This document shows, piece after piece, positions 36,474 to 45,249 of a stretch of DNA of 64,000 bases. Source of the stretch: Cytobacillus citreus (GTDB taxonomy: Bacteria; Bacillota; Bacilli; Bacillales; Cytobacillaceae); the NCBI RefSeq assembly GCF_018343665.1, contig NZ_JAGYPM010000001.1, forward strand, positions 819,364-883,363, in the 5' to 3' direction. Each line of letters opens with the position of its first letter. Position 1 is the stretch's first letter. The position numbers and the translations under genes were made by a program. The notes under the pieces were generated by a model, which was given only the letters and a program-made list of their open reading frames with translations, made no database searches and was not told the DNA's origin.

Positions 36474-36964
36474 TAATTGGTTACTGTTCCTTTTATGACT
36501 AATTCTTTTTCAGCGGCAGTTCTAATAGCTTTTATTATTTTTGTATAACCTGTACAGCGGCAAAGATTTCCACCAAGAGCTGTTTTTATTTCATCTTCAG
36601 TAGGAACATAATCGATCCCATTTAGGAATGCTTTCGCGGATACAATAATTCCAGGTGTACAATAACCGCATTGAGTAGCCCCTTCAGCGCCAAAGGATTC
36701 TTGAATAATATCCATGTTCGTCGTCAATCCAACCCCTTCACATGTAATAATTTCCTGATTAATAACCTGACTAATAAGTATAAGACAAGAACATACTACC
36801 TCACCGTTAAGCAGAACAGAGCATGATCCACATTCACCTTTTCCACAGCACTCTTTGCTGGCAGTTAACTGAAAGTCTTCCCTTAATACATCCAGTAAAG
36901 TTTTAGTAGGATGGCATAGGACTGTACGAGTTGAGCCATTCACTTTTAAATAAAATGTCAGCAT
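36473..36964 (-). CDS. pucE: Xanthine dehydrogenase, [2Fe-2S] subunit
   Basis: The 163-aa subunit has both clusters: KECCGKGECGSCSVLLNG for the plant-ferredoxin-type cluster and QCGYCTPG plus NLCRCTGY for the second. It is the first gene of the minus-strand operon, with GGAGG 7 nt before the ATG. The order pucE-pucB-pucC-pucD-pucA-coxI-permease-ade runs without a visible terminator to 28250. Confidence 0.94.
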   Translation of the reverse strand: MLTFYLKVNGSTRTVLCHPTKTLLDVLREDFQLTASKECCGKGECGSCSVLLNGEVVCSCLILISQVINQEIITCEGVGLTTNMDIIQESFGAEGATQCGYCTPGIIVSAKAFLNGIDYVPTEDEIKTALGGNLCRCTGYTKIIKAIRTAAEKELVIKGTVTN

Positions 36965-37181
36965 TGTTTACCTCCTTGAAATGAAATGTTGTTAATAAAT
37001 CATTCATTCAAAATCTACTAATTTTTTATTAGTTTGAAATAGTAATGGTATGGTAAAGGGTCGATGTTTTTCATTTGTAATCATTATTGTGAAGTATTAT
37101 GAGGGTTGATTCGTTTAACAATTTTTTACTGATTCGTTGAGGAAAAAATAAAAATTCCCATACAAAAAGGCTCTAGTGATT
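36965..37181. other. Intergenic promoter region of the purine operons
   Basis: This AT-rich stretch lies between pucE and the first 218-bp repeat. It presumably carries the promoter of the minus-strand operon. I looked for a PucR-type box and for a purine riboswitch and found neither with confidence. A small inverted motif, ACTAATTTTTTATTAGT, sits near 37017-37033. Confidence 0.4.
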
Positions 37182-37399
37182 TTTATCGCAGATTAACGGG
37201 CAGTAAGCCCCCTACTACAAGGTTGCGAGAGAATCAAAGAATCCTAAGTGGGGGATCAACTGCCCGTAAAGGCCCGATTGGTTCAACTAACCATCAGTGG
37301 GGGATGAAAGCCGACTAAGAACGCCACGTCCTGTGGCAACGTCGGCACTAGCACGTCCTGTGCGTCGAAAATCCCCCACTGATGGAAGTTTCACTTTAT
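37182..37399 (+). repeat. 218-bp structured intergenic repeat, copy A
   Basis: The ends are TTTATCGCAGATTAAC and GAAGTTTCACTTTAT, with no terminal inverted repeat. Inside are two large stems: CGGGCAGT (37197-37204) with ACTGCCCG (37259-37266), plus the CCCCC/GGGGG pair within it, and a perfect 15-bp stem CCATCAGTGGGGGAT (37291-37305) with its complement at 37371-37385. The second stem encloses two mini-hairpins containing CACGTCCTGTG. Nearly identical to copy B at 41082. Confidence 0.9.
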
Positions 37400-37631
37400 C
37401 ACAAGAAAACCTTTTCGTAGTCAGGAATTTACGGTCCCTAGTAGATACCCTCAAACCAATTATTGAGGTTATACGAAAAGAAAAATTTTTATATAAAAGC
37501 ATCTTGCTTAATAGCTGAGTTGATTTGTAGTGTAAAGCTCACTCTAATATTTTGTCAAGTTCAAATTTTCAGAAAATATAATTGACATTAAAAATGGTTT
37601 TGTTTAATATAGTGACTAACAGGAGGCAAAT

Positions 37632-37982
37632 ATGTCTACTATTTCAATAAAATTCCATCATACTTTTAAAAAAGATCTTGCTCATCTGTATAATCGTGTC
37701 AATCAGGAGATTTACGGGGTCGGTGTTAAAAAACAGAGAATTGAAACTTTTGATGATAGAGTCATTATTTTTGCACAGCATAAGCGTGTACAGGCATTAA
37801 AAATGCTGAGCAAGAATTTTCAGCTCCTTACCATTTCGGTTGATTCAGCATTAATTGCTGAATTTAAATCGTTATTCAAAGTGCAGATTGAAGAAACTCT
37901 TCATCTGAAAGTAAAAACGATTTTAAAGGATTATGATCCACTAAGTGAAGAAGCTTGTACAATCATTTACTTTGAAGAATAA
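37632..37982 (+). CDS. Small protein resembling the DUF2294 family
   Basis: The 116-aa cytoplasmic protein has an alternating helix/strand pattern. The segment IYGVGVKKQRIETFDDRVIIFAQH, followed by the helical LIAEFKSLFKVQIEETLHLKV and a final strand (CTIIYFEE), resembles DUF2294 proteins, which are sometimes linked to formate dehydrogenase or purine loci. AGGAGG lies 8 nt before the ATG. It stands alone between repeat A and the terminator at 38083, divergent from the xdh operon. Function unknown; a regulatory role is possible by position only. Confidence 0.65.
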   Translation: MSTISIKFHHTFKKDLAHLYNRVNQEIYGVGVKKQRIETFDDRVIIFAQHKRVQALKMLSKNFQLLTISVDSALIAEFKSLFKVQIEETLHLKVKTILKDYDPLSEEACTIIYFEE

Positions 37983-38082
37983 TATGCAATCAATTTTGTT
38001 TGGGAAAGCTGCGCAGAGCGTATCTATCTTAAACCAATCTTGAAAGCGGTTCCTTTAGCTTTTGTTTATCGAAAGTTTTATG

Positions 38083-38138
38083 AAACCGCAGTAATAGGTC
38101 ATCTTATTTTTGGATGTCTTCTATTACTGCGGTTTTTT
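38083..38138 (+). terminator. Terminator before the xanthine permease
   Basis: The perfect 15-bp stem AAACCGCAGTAATAG (38083-38097) and CTATTACTGCGGTTT, with a 23-nt loop, is followed by TTTT. Confidence 0.8.
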
Positions 38139-38228
38139 ATATGTTTTTTCCCTTTTGAAAATCGGAGGTGATAAAAAATTTATCCGTATCTATTTAGGAG
38201 ATAACTTTTTTAAAATGGGGGGCTGAAC

Positions 38229-39557
38229 TTGGAAAAGCTAAATCCTGTAAAAGTGGGAACTTTAGGATTTCAGCATGTTTTGGCAATGTATGCAGGTGCC
38301 GTAATCGTTCCATTAATCGTCGGGCCTGCAATTGGTTTAAATGCTCAGCAACTAGCCTATTTAATTTCAATTGATTTATTCACTTGTGGGATAGCCACAT
38401 TATTACAGGTAATTGGCGGAAAGCATTTTGGAATAAAATTGCCTGTTATATTAGGGTGTACCTTTACGGCAGTAGGACCAATGATTGCCATTGGGAAATT
38501 AGAAGGAATCACATCTATATACGGGGCCATTATCGTTTCAGGAATAGTTGTTATGATATTATCCCAGTTTATGAGTAAAATCATGCGATTCTTTCCACCT
38601 GTGGTAACTGGTTCAGTTGTAGCAATCATCGGAGTTTCCTTAATTCCGGTTGCGATGAATAATGCAGCAGGAGGTCAAGGATCTCCAGACTTTGGAAGTA
38701 CGCAAAATCTATTTTTAGCCATATTAACTCTTGCCCTTATTATTTTAATAAACCGTTTCTTTAAGGGGTATATGAAAGCCATATCTGTCTTACTTTCATT
38801 AATCGCAGGCACGGTTGTTGCCTATTTTATGGGGATAGTTAGTTTTACCGAGGTATCCAATGCCTCATGGTTTCATATCGTTCAGCCTTTTTATTTTGGA
38901 TTTCCAACCTTTAGTTTCTCTGCCATCCTTACAATGACCCTTGTAGCCCTTGTGAGTATGATAGAGTCGACTGGTGTTTTTTTAGCATTAGGTGATGTTT
39001 GTGATCGAAAGCTAGAATCGAAGGATATTAAAAAAGGATTACGTGCTGAAGGACTTGCAGTTATCATCGGTGGGATTTTTAATGCATTCCCTTATACCTC
39101 TTTCTCGCAAAATGTGGGTTTAGTAGTTTTGACAAAAGTAAGAACAAGAAATGTTGTGATTTCTGCAGGGGTCATATTAATGATTTTAGGTCTTTTGCCT
39201 AAGATCGCTGCTCTAACAACGATTATTCCTATGGCCGTTTTAGGCGGAGCAATGATTCCAATGTTTGGAATGGTTATTTCCTCAGGAGTAAGAATGCTTT
39301 CAGCAGTGGATTTTAGTAAAAATGAAAACCTATTAATCATAGCCTGCGCAATCGGAATTGGACTTGGATCAGCAGTTGTTCCAGCTATATTTGGAACTCT
39401 CCCGACTAGTGTCCGATTATTAGTTGAAAACGGAATTGTATTAGGTAGTTTGACAGCAATTTTATTAAATTTGGTCTTTAACTATAAAGATTTAAATAAA
39501 CTTGAGAGTGAACAAGTAAATCAGCTGAAAAGTGATCATTCGGTAGATGTTATTTAA
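38229..39557 (+). CDS. NCS2 xanthine/uric acid permease
   Basis: The 442-aa membrane protein of the NAT/NCS2 family has about 14 helices. LGFQHVLAMYAGAVIVPLIVG opens the protein. FPYTSFSQNVGLVVLTKVRTR carries the QNxG motif of the family signature, with Gln and Asn as in xanthine/urate carriers. It resembles PbuX, PucJ and PucK. The start is TTG with GGGGGG 6 nt upstream. It leads the plus-strand catabolic operon, so xanthine or urate is the likely input. Confidence 0.9.
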   Translation: MEKLNPVKVGTLGFQHVLAMYAGAVIVPLIVGPAIGLNAQQLAYLISIDLFTCGIATLLQVIGGKHFGIKLPVILGCTFTAVGPMIAIGKLEGITSIYGAIIVSGIVVMILSQFMSKIMRFFPPVVTGSVVAIIGVSLIPVAMNNAAGGQGSPDFGSTQNLFLAILTLALIILINRFFKGYMKAISVLLSLIAGTVVAYFMGIVSFTEVSNASWFHIVQPFYFGFPTFSFSAILTMTLVALVSMIESTGVFLALGDVCDRKLESKDIKKGLRAEGLAVIIGGIFNAFPYTSFSQNVGLVVLTKVRTRNVVISAGVILMILGLLPKIAALTTIIPMAVLGGAMIPMFGMVISSGVRMLSAVDFSKNENLLIIACAIGIGLGSAVVPAIFGTLPTSVRLLVENGIVLGSLTAILLNLVFNYKDLNKLESEQVNQLKSDHSVDVI

Positions 39558-39613
39558 AAATCCGCTTTGTTAAAAGAAAAGAAGCAGAAATAAATAATAG
39601 AGGGAGAAGAACT

Positions 39614-41080
39614 ATGGGTTTAATTCTGAAAAATGCAAATGTTCCTCAAGGAGATCGTCAAGTATTAACGAATATATTGGTAAAAGACGGTAAAATCGCA
39701 GGTTACTGCAACGATATTAGCTTTTTAAACGCTGCAAAGGTGATCGATGTAGGAGGGAAGCTTGTTGTTCCTGGGTGTATTGATCCCCATACTCATTTCA
39801 TGGATCCAGGTTTTACACATCGGGAAACCTTTGCAACAGGAAGTCGTTCAGCAGCCGCTGGCGGATTGACGACAATTATTGATATGCCATGCTGCAGTAA
39901 GCCTTCAGTTCGGGATGGTGATAGTTTTCACAAGAAAATTGGTCCAATTCGTGATCAAGCCTATGTTGATTATTGTTTCTGGGGAGGAATGACGGGGGAA
40001 GATGCACGAGAAGGATGGATTGATAATATTTACCCTCAAATTGAAGAAGGGGTAGTTGCTTTTAAAGTTTATATGACTCCTTCTGTACCTACTTTCCCAA
40101 GAGTTTCGGATGCCGAAATGCTAGAAATCTTTAAAAATGTTGCTAAAACAGGGCTGCCTATAGGTGTACACGCTGAAAACTATGATATTTGTACGTTTAA
40201 TTCCAAAAAACTAGAAAAAGAAGGACGTCTAGATGGGCCAGCATGGGCAGAAGCACGCTCAAGTCTAGCTGAGAAAGTGGCAATTGAATTAATTCTTAGC
40301 TTCGCCGAGGCAACAGATGCACGTGTACATGTTGTCCATATGAGTACAAAAGAAGGGGTAGAGCTCGTTAAGGTTGCTAAAAAACGAGGTGTGAAAGTTA
40401 CAGCTGAAACATGTCCTCACTACCTTGTTTTAAACGCACAAGACTCCATGTCAAAACGGGGATCATTTGCAAAAATTGCTCCGCCATTACGCGGCAAAGA
40501 AGATAACGAGTCTCATTGGCAAGCGCTTGCTGATGGAACAATTGATTTTGTCGGTACAGACCATGCTCCATATGAAATTGCAACTGAAAAAGAATACCCT
40601 GACTCTACAATTTGGAATACTTTCCCTGGTATTCCGGGTGTTGAAACAATGGTTCCGATTCTTGTAAGTGAAGGTCTTAATAAAGGACGATTAACACTCT
40701 CTCGTTTCGTCGAGGTAACGAGCCGAAATGCAGCTATTCATTATGGCATTTATCCGAAAAAAGGCTCAATGGAAATTGGTGCCGATGCTGATTTCACAGT
40801 CATTGATCTAGAAAAGGAATATGTAATAGATGAGCAAAAAACAGAATCATTGGCAAAATATAATCCTTTAAATGGATTGAAATTAAAAGGAAAACCTGTT
40901 CAAACCATTATCCGTGGAAACATGATCTATGATGAGGATGGCGGCGGTATTGTAGGGGAAGCAGGTTACGGTGAATATGTACGTCGTCAAAGTATTCAAC
41001 GCCTAGAGCGCACACTAAAATATGAAAAATATGAAGCTATCAAAATTGAAACGAAAGAAGCGGTAACACAAAATTTATAG
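39614..41080 (+). CDS. Cyclic amidohydrolase (allantoinase/dihydropyrimidinase family), candidate xanthine amidohydrolase
   Basis: The 488-aa metal-dependent amidohydrolase has DPHTHFMDPG near residue 57, the metal-bridging lysine in GVVAFKVYM near 152, and DFVGTDHAPY near 315. Family members open cyclic amides. The adjacent xanthine uptake, ureidohydrolase-like and UbiD genes point to ring opening of xanthine to 4-ureido-5-imidazolecarboxylate, but allantoinase activity cannot be excluded. The C-terminal extension from about residue 455 (SIQRLERTLKYEKYE) is helical and charged. ATG with GAGGGAG upstream. A 218-bp repeat begins right after its stop. Confidence 0.85.
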   Translation: MGLILKNANVPQGDRQVLTNILVKDGKIAGYCNDISFLNAAKVIDVGGKLVVPGCIDPHTHFMDPGFTHRETFATGSRSAAAGGLTTIIDMPCCSKPSVRDGDSFHKKIGPIRDQAYVDYCFWGGMTGEDAREGWIDNIYPQIEEGVVAFKVYMTPSVPTFPRVSDAEMLEIFKNVAKTGLPIGVHAENYDICTFNSKKLEKEGRLDGPAWAEARSSLAEKVAIELILSFAEATDARVHVVHMSTKEGVELVKVAKKRGVKVTAETCPHYLVLNAQDSMSKRGSFAKIAPPLRGKEDNESHWQALADGTIDFVGTDHAPYEIATEKEYPDSTIWNTFPGIPGVETMVPILVSEGLNKGRLTLSRFVEVTSRNAAIHYGIYPKKGSMEIGADADFTVIDLEKEYVIDEQKTESLAKYNPLNGLKLKGKPVQTIIRGNMIYDEDGGGIVGEAGYGEYVRRQSIQRLERTLKYEKYEAIKIETKEAVTQNL

Positions 41081-41081
41081 A

Positions 41082-41299
41082 TTTATCGCAGATTAACGGG
41101 CAGTAAGACCCCCACTTCAAGGATTCACGTATACAAAGAAGAGTAAGTGGGGGATCAACTGCCCGTAAAGGCCCGATTAGTTCAACTAACCATCAGTGGG
41201 GGATGAAAGGCCGACTAAGAACGCCACGTCCTGTGGCAACGTCGGCACTAGCATGTCCTGTGCGTCGAAAAACCCCCACTGATGGAAGTTTCACTTTAT
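41082..41299 (+). repeat. 218-bp structured intergenic repeat, copy B
   Basis: Same length, ends and order of stems as copy A at 37182, with scattered differences in the loop of stem 1. It lies inside the catabolic operon between the amidohydrolase and the cysteine hydrolase, so it must be transcribed through or act as an RNA structure. Confidence 0.9.
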
Positions 41300-41325
41300 G
41301 AATAGATAGAGAGGGTGATTGAATA

Positions 41326-41916
41326 ATGGAACTAAAAGGAAAAAAGCATTGTGTCGTCATTATCGACATGCTGAATGATTTTATTGGAGAGAATGCTGCA
41401 TTACGCTGTGAAAATGGCGAAAAGATTGTCCCAAAAATTAGGGAGTTAATAGATTTCGCACATGATCAAAATATTCAGGTTGTTCATGTCCAAGAAGCAC
41501 ATCGTAAAAATGATCGGGATTTCCGTGTAAGGCCAGTTCATGCAGTAAAAGGAACGTGGGGATCACAATTTATTCCTGAGTTACAGCCTGAAGAAGACAA
41601 GGGAGACTATGTTGTTCAAAAGAGAAGACATAGTGCTTTTAGCTACACAGACTTTGACCTCTTCTTAAGAGAGGAAGAGATTGATACTGTCGTTTTGACT
41701 GGTGTCTGGACGAATGTGTGTGTACGAAGCACAGCTTCAGATGCTCTGTACCATGGCTACCATATTATCTGTATTTCTGATGGAACAGCCTCTCAAGATG
41801 ACGACATGCATCGATCAGGATTAAGAGATATTGATATTTTTGGAGACATTATGACGACTGAGGAATATAAAGAAGCAGCAAAATTAAAATTCTCCCAAGA
41901 TCAACAGGTTGTCTAG
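41326..41916 (+). CDS. Isochorismatase-family cysteine hydrolase, candidate ureido-imidazolecarboxylate hydrolase
   Basis: The 196-aa protein has the family triad: Asp in VVIIDMLNDF near residue 14, a Lys in the VVQKRRHSAF region near residue 98, and nucleophile Cys in TGVWTNVCVRSTASDA near 131. Relatives such as RutB and N-carbamoylsarcosine amidohydrolase cleave ureido groups to ammonia and CO2. That is the chemistry needed to turn 4-ureido-5-imidazolecarboxylate into 4-amino-5-imidazolecarboxylate. GAGGG lies upstream of the ATG. It overlaps the UbiX start by 8 bp. Confidence 0.85.
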   Translation: MELKGKKHCVVIIDMLNDFIGENAALRCENGEKIVPKIRELIDFAHDQNIQVVHVQEAHRKNDRDFRVRPVHAVKGTWGSQFIPELQPEEDKGDYVVQKRRHSAFSYTDFDLFLREEEIDTVVLTGVWTNVCVRSTASDALYHGYHIICISDGTASQDDDMHRSGLRDIDIFGDIMTTEEYKEAAKLKFSQDQQVV

Positions 41917-42496
41917 CTTTAGACAAGAAGAAAGAAAGAAGCGTATATTAGTGGGGATAACTGGGGCAAGCGGATCATTGTATGGCTATGCATTGGTCCG
42001 TGCTCTCCATCAATTAGGAATTGAAACACACTTAATTGTAACGGAGATGGGAGAAAAAGTAATGCAATTTGAGTGTGACAAGACGATGGATGAACTCAAG
42101 GAATATGCCGCTATTCATAGCAATAAAAACCTGTTTGCTTCCATTGCAAGCGGATCATACTTAACAGATGGGATGGTGATAGTCCCATGTTCAATGAATA
42201 CACTTGGTGCGATAGCGAATGGTGTCGGCGATACTTTACTAAGCAGAGCTGCAAGTGTTGTTATGAAAGAAAAACGAACCTTTATTATCGTTCCGAGAGA
42301 AGCACCTTTTAACTTAATTCATTTACGAAATATGACTGTGCTTGCTGAGACAGGTGCGTGCATCATGCCTGCATCTCCTGGATTTTATCATAAACCAACA
42401 GAAATTTGGGAGCTAGCTAATTTCATGGTAGCACGTATTTTAGACACGCTGAATATTGATCATCGGCTGCTTGAAAGGTGGGGAGAAAAGGCATGA
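41909..42496 (+). CDS. UbiX-like flavin prenyltransferase
   Basis: The 195-aa flavoprotein has ILVGITGASGSLYGYALVRAL at the N-terminus, VIVPCSMNTLGAIANGVGD near residue 91, and VPREAPFNLIHLRNM, the UbiX/PadB signatures. It makes prenylated FMN, the cofactor of UbiD decarboxylases. The next gene is that decarboxylase, overlapping by 4 bp (ATGA). The start is TTG at 41909; a later GTG would remove the first beta strand. Confidence 0.92.
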   Translation: MSSFRQEERKKRILVGITGASGSLYGYALVRALHQLGIETHLIVTEMGEKVMQFECDKTMDELKEYAAIHSNKNLFASIASGSYLTDGMVIVPCSMNTLGAIANGVGDTLLSRAASVVMKEKRTFIIVPREAPFNLIHLRNMTVLAETGACIMPASPGFYHKPTEIWELANFMVARILDTLNIDHRLLERWGEKA

Positions 42497-43830
42497 TTCC
42501 AGTAACTATGAGAGCATTATTAGATGACTGGGAAAATAGAGGTCTATTATACCGTATAAAAAAAGAAGTAGATCCCCGCTATGAATTAGGTGCTGTTATT
42601 AATTCTAAACAAGGAAGACAGCCATTCCTCTTTGAAAAAATTAAAGGATATCAATCATCAATGGTAGCAGGACTTGGCGGAGACCGTGATCTGGTTGCTG
42701 ACAGTATTGGGGTACATACCTCTGAACTTATTCCAAAAATAATTGAATCTATTGTAAATCCTATTCAAACAACTTTAAAAGAAACAGGTCCTGTCCAGGA
42801 GAATTTAGTAACTGGAGATTTTGATTTGGCTGATCTATTCCCAATACCAACTTATCATGAAAAGGACTCCGGGGCTTATTATGTTTCTGGCATTCTAGTT
42901 GTGAAGGATTTATCTGGGAATAAAAGGTACACCTCCATAAGGAGAATGCAATACCTGGGAGGAAATCGAACGAATATCTTAATTACTTCACCAGAATTAT
43001 TGGAACAATATTCTCATTTTGAGAAACTTGGAGAACCAATGGAAGTGGCAGTAATGTTCGGTGTTGTCCCCGCAATCGTATTAAGTTCACAGATCAGCAC
43101 TCACCTCTACCACACTGATAAGCTAAATGTCGCAGGTGCATTACTTGGACAATCCCTAGATGTTGTTCGCTGTAAAACAGTTGATTTAGATGTTCTGGCT
43201 GAAGCAGAAATTGTATTTGAAGGACATATGCTTCCTCATGAGCGTGAAATGGAAGGACCGTTTGGGGAATTAGCGGGCTATTATGGCTTCCGTTCACCAC
43301 AGCCAGTAGTTGAAATTTCTGCAGTTACTTACCGTAATAATGCAATTAATCAAACGATTTTCCCTTCTAGCTTCGAAGAGAGACTTCCAATGGCCCTTAT
43401 TCGTGAAGCGACACTATTAAGTACTGTTAGACAGGTTGTTCCAAGTATAAAGAGTGTACATATTCCTATGGGAGGTGTCGGACGCTATCATGCAGTGATT
43501 CAAATCGAGAAGAAATCTGAAGGGGATGGAAAGCAAGCTGCACTTGCCGCCTTTGCAAGTGATAAAGATCTAAAGCATGTAGTAGTTGTTAATGATGACG
43601 TGAATATCTTTGATTCAGATGACGTAGAATGGGCGATCGCAACAAGGGTGCAGGCAGCAAGTGATGTCTTCATTGTTCCTGGCGCAAAAGGCTCCCCTCT
43701 TGAATCCTCTCATAATCTAAGGGGAGTGTCCGATAAAATGGGTATTGATGCTACTTACCCTTTAGGAATGGAAGAAATGTTTAAAAGGACATCTATACCA
43801 ATAGAAATCAACCTCGAAGACTATCTATAA
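42493..43830 (+). CDS. UbiD-family decarboxylase, candidate 4-amino-5-imidazolecarboxylate decarboxylase
   Basis: The 445-aa UbiD-type enzyme has RYTSIRRMQYLGGNRTNI near residue 155 and the catalytic HEREMEGPFGELAGYYG near 250, with the Glu/Arg residues of the active site. These enzymes use prenylated FMN to (de)carboxylate aromatic or heteroaromatic acids. Linkage to purine genes suggests an imidazolecarboxylate substrate. I start at the ATG at 42493, which has GGGGAG upstream. The shell-protein genes begin 115 bp later. Confidence 0.9.
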   Translation: MIPVTMRALLDDWENRGLLYRIKKEVDPRYELGAVINSKQGRQPFLFEKIKGYQSSMVAGLGGDRDLVADSIGVHTSELIPKIIESIVNPIQTTLKETGPVQENLVTGDFDLADLFPIPTYHEKDSGAYYVSGILVVKDLSGNKRYTSIRRMQYLGGNRTNILITSPELLEQYSHFEKLGEPMEVAVMFGVVPAIVLSSQISTHLYHTDKLNVAGALLGQSLDVVRCKTVDLDVLAEAEIVFEGHMLPHEREMEGPFGELAGYYGFRSPQPVVEISAVTYRNNAINQTIFPSSFEERLPMALIREATLLSTVRQVVPSIKSVHIPMGGVGRYHAVIQIEKKSEGDGKQAALAAFASDKDLKHVVVVNDDVNIFDSDDVEWAIATRVQAASDVFIVPGAKGSPLESSHNLRGVSDKMGIDATYPLGMEEMFKRTSIPIEINLEDYL

Positions 43831-43945
43831 AGTGGAGGGCTCCATTCGGGGACAAATAGATTAAATCTTATTCGTTGACAGAATGAAACTGTACCAAAAT
43901 ATTTTTTTAGACATCTAACTGACCTTATTAAGGGTGGGATGATTA

Positions 43946-44209
43946 ATGAAAGCAATCGGTATGATTGAAACGAGAGGACTAACAGCAGCCATTGAGGCAC
44001 TTGATTCGATGGCAAAGGCAGCGAATGTAAGTCTTGTTGATTTAAAAAGAGTTGGATCTGGTCTTGTTACCGTCATTGTAGAGGGTGATGTTGCAGCGGT
44101 AACTGCTGCAGTTGAAGTTGGAAAGACAGCACATAGCAGGACAGGTGGAGAACTTGTCTCTTTTAATGTCATTCCTCGTCCACATTCAGAACTTGCTAAG
44201 ATTCTTTAA
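43946..44209 (+). CDS. BMC-H shell protein (hexamer type)
   Basis: The 87-aa single BMC domain reads [50 protein letters not shown] and ends [13 protein letters not shown]. It is the standard hexameric facet protein of bacterial microcompartments (EutM/PduA/CcmK fold). The pore loop would be RVGSG. It is the first of four BMC-domain genes here. Confidence 0.96.
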   Translation: MKAIGMIETRGLTAAIEALDSMAKAANVSLVDLKRVGSGLVTVIVEGDVAAVTAAVEVGKTAHSRTGGELVSFNVIPRPHSELAKIL

Positions 44210-44225
44210 TAGGAGGTGATTATTT

Positions 44226-45215
44226 TTGTCTGAATTTATGAAAAATGTTGTGAAAGAAGTATTAAAGCCAACGCAAAAACCTAAGGAAAATCCTCTGTTT
44301 GGAAGTGAAACTAAGTTTTTATATACGAATTCAATCATAAATAAAACAGCAGAAAGTAAACAAAATCAGACAATACAAGGAATAAGTCGTCCAAATTATC
44401 AACTAAAGAATCTCCAAAAAAGACTATCAGGTATTTCAGTGGATTCTCCTAATCAAACAGAAAATCACTCTCCTAAAGCTGGATTCATTAGTCAATCAAA
44501 CTCTCAATCACCTAGAAACATTGTCGAGGGCTCACTTTCGAAATTACAAGCCCTATCGCTTGTTCAAGGAAATAACTCGATAAACACACATCACCAAGCC
44601 AATATCACAGTAAATCGAAATTTATTTAATGAAGAAAGTCAGTTTATTGGCCAATCAAGGGAAGGTGTGAAAGCGTGGGTATTTTCAGGCCTTCATCCAA
44701 ATCTTCTTACATCCTTTCAGCGCTCATTAAAGTCTAATTCAATCGGTGTTATTGTTGCGGAAAAATGTTCGGTCGGTCAGCTATTTTTATTAAATGATAT
44801 TTTAAGAGAATTTTCTTCGATTAAATATTGCTTGACATGGGATAAGGAAAGCAAGCAAGACTTTGTTCTTGAGTTATATGAAGATCAGACAGAAATACTT
44901 ACGAAAGCAGTGAAAATGCTGTTTCAAAGGCTTTCGCAAAATTCATTCAAACCAATTCAAGTCTTCAAGGCTAACTCTCCAGGCCCATGGCTGACAAAGC
45001 AGCTCGGTTTAAAAACACATGTTGATGGAGCTGCAGTTATTGAAGGTATTGATTATTATTCAGCAATCCTCCTTTTAGACAGACTTATAAAAAAATCACC
45101 GAGTAAAAATTTTGATTATGTTATTGAAAAAAAATACTTACTTCTATATGGAAATTACGAAATTGTTTCACAGTTATCAGAAGAATTGAAGAACCAGGCT
45201 GAAAGATTCATGTAG
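44226..45215 (+). CDS. Unrecognised shell-associated protein with two divergent BMC-like domains
   Basis: The 329-aa protein sits between BMC-H genes. Residues 1-14 (MSEFMKNVVKEVLK) can form an amphipathic helix before a Pro-rich linker, like encapsulation peptides. Residues 20-145 are Ser/Asn/Gln-rich and probably disordered. Residues 172-236 (IGVIVAEKCSVGQLFLLND...) and 266-325 (AAVIEGIDYYSAILLLDRL ... YLLLYGNYEIV) each follow the BMC domain pattern of strand, helix and strand, with poor sequence match. I infer a highly divergent tandem-BMC (trimer-like) shell or scaffold protein. TTG start with GGAGGTG upstream. Confidence 0.6.
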   Translation: MSEFMKNVVKEVLKPTQKPKENPLFGSETKFLYTNSIINKTAESKQNQTIQGISRPNYQLKNLQKRLSGISVDSPNQTENHSPKAGFISQSNSQSPRNIVEGSLSKLQALSLVQGNNSINTHHQANITVNRNLFNEESQFIGQSREGVKAWVFSGLHPNLLTSFQRSLKSNSIGVIVAEKCSVGQLFLLNDILREFSSIKYCLTWDKESKQDFVLELYEDQTEILTKAVKMLFQRLSQNSFKPIQVFKANSPGPWLTKQLGLKTHVDGAAVIEGIDYYSAILLLDRLIKKSPSKNFDYVIEKKYLLLYGNYEIVSQLSEELKNQAERFM

Positions 45216-45249
45216 TTTCTTTAAGTCAATTTGATAGGAGGCAATTCAT

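Noticed and set aside
37297..37518. Open frames on both strands over repeat copy A
   Set aside because: They arise from the GC-rich hairpins of the 218-bp element and have no ribosome binding site or protein-like features.
38139..38228. Possible purine or xanthine riboswitch before the xanthine permease
   Set aside because: The leader is short and lacks the conserved junction sequences of known purine riboswitches.
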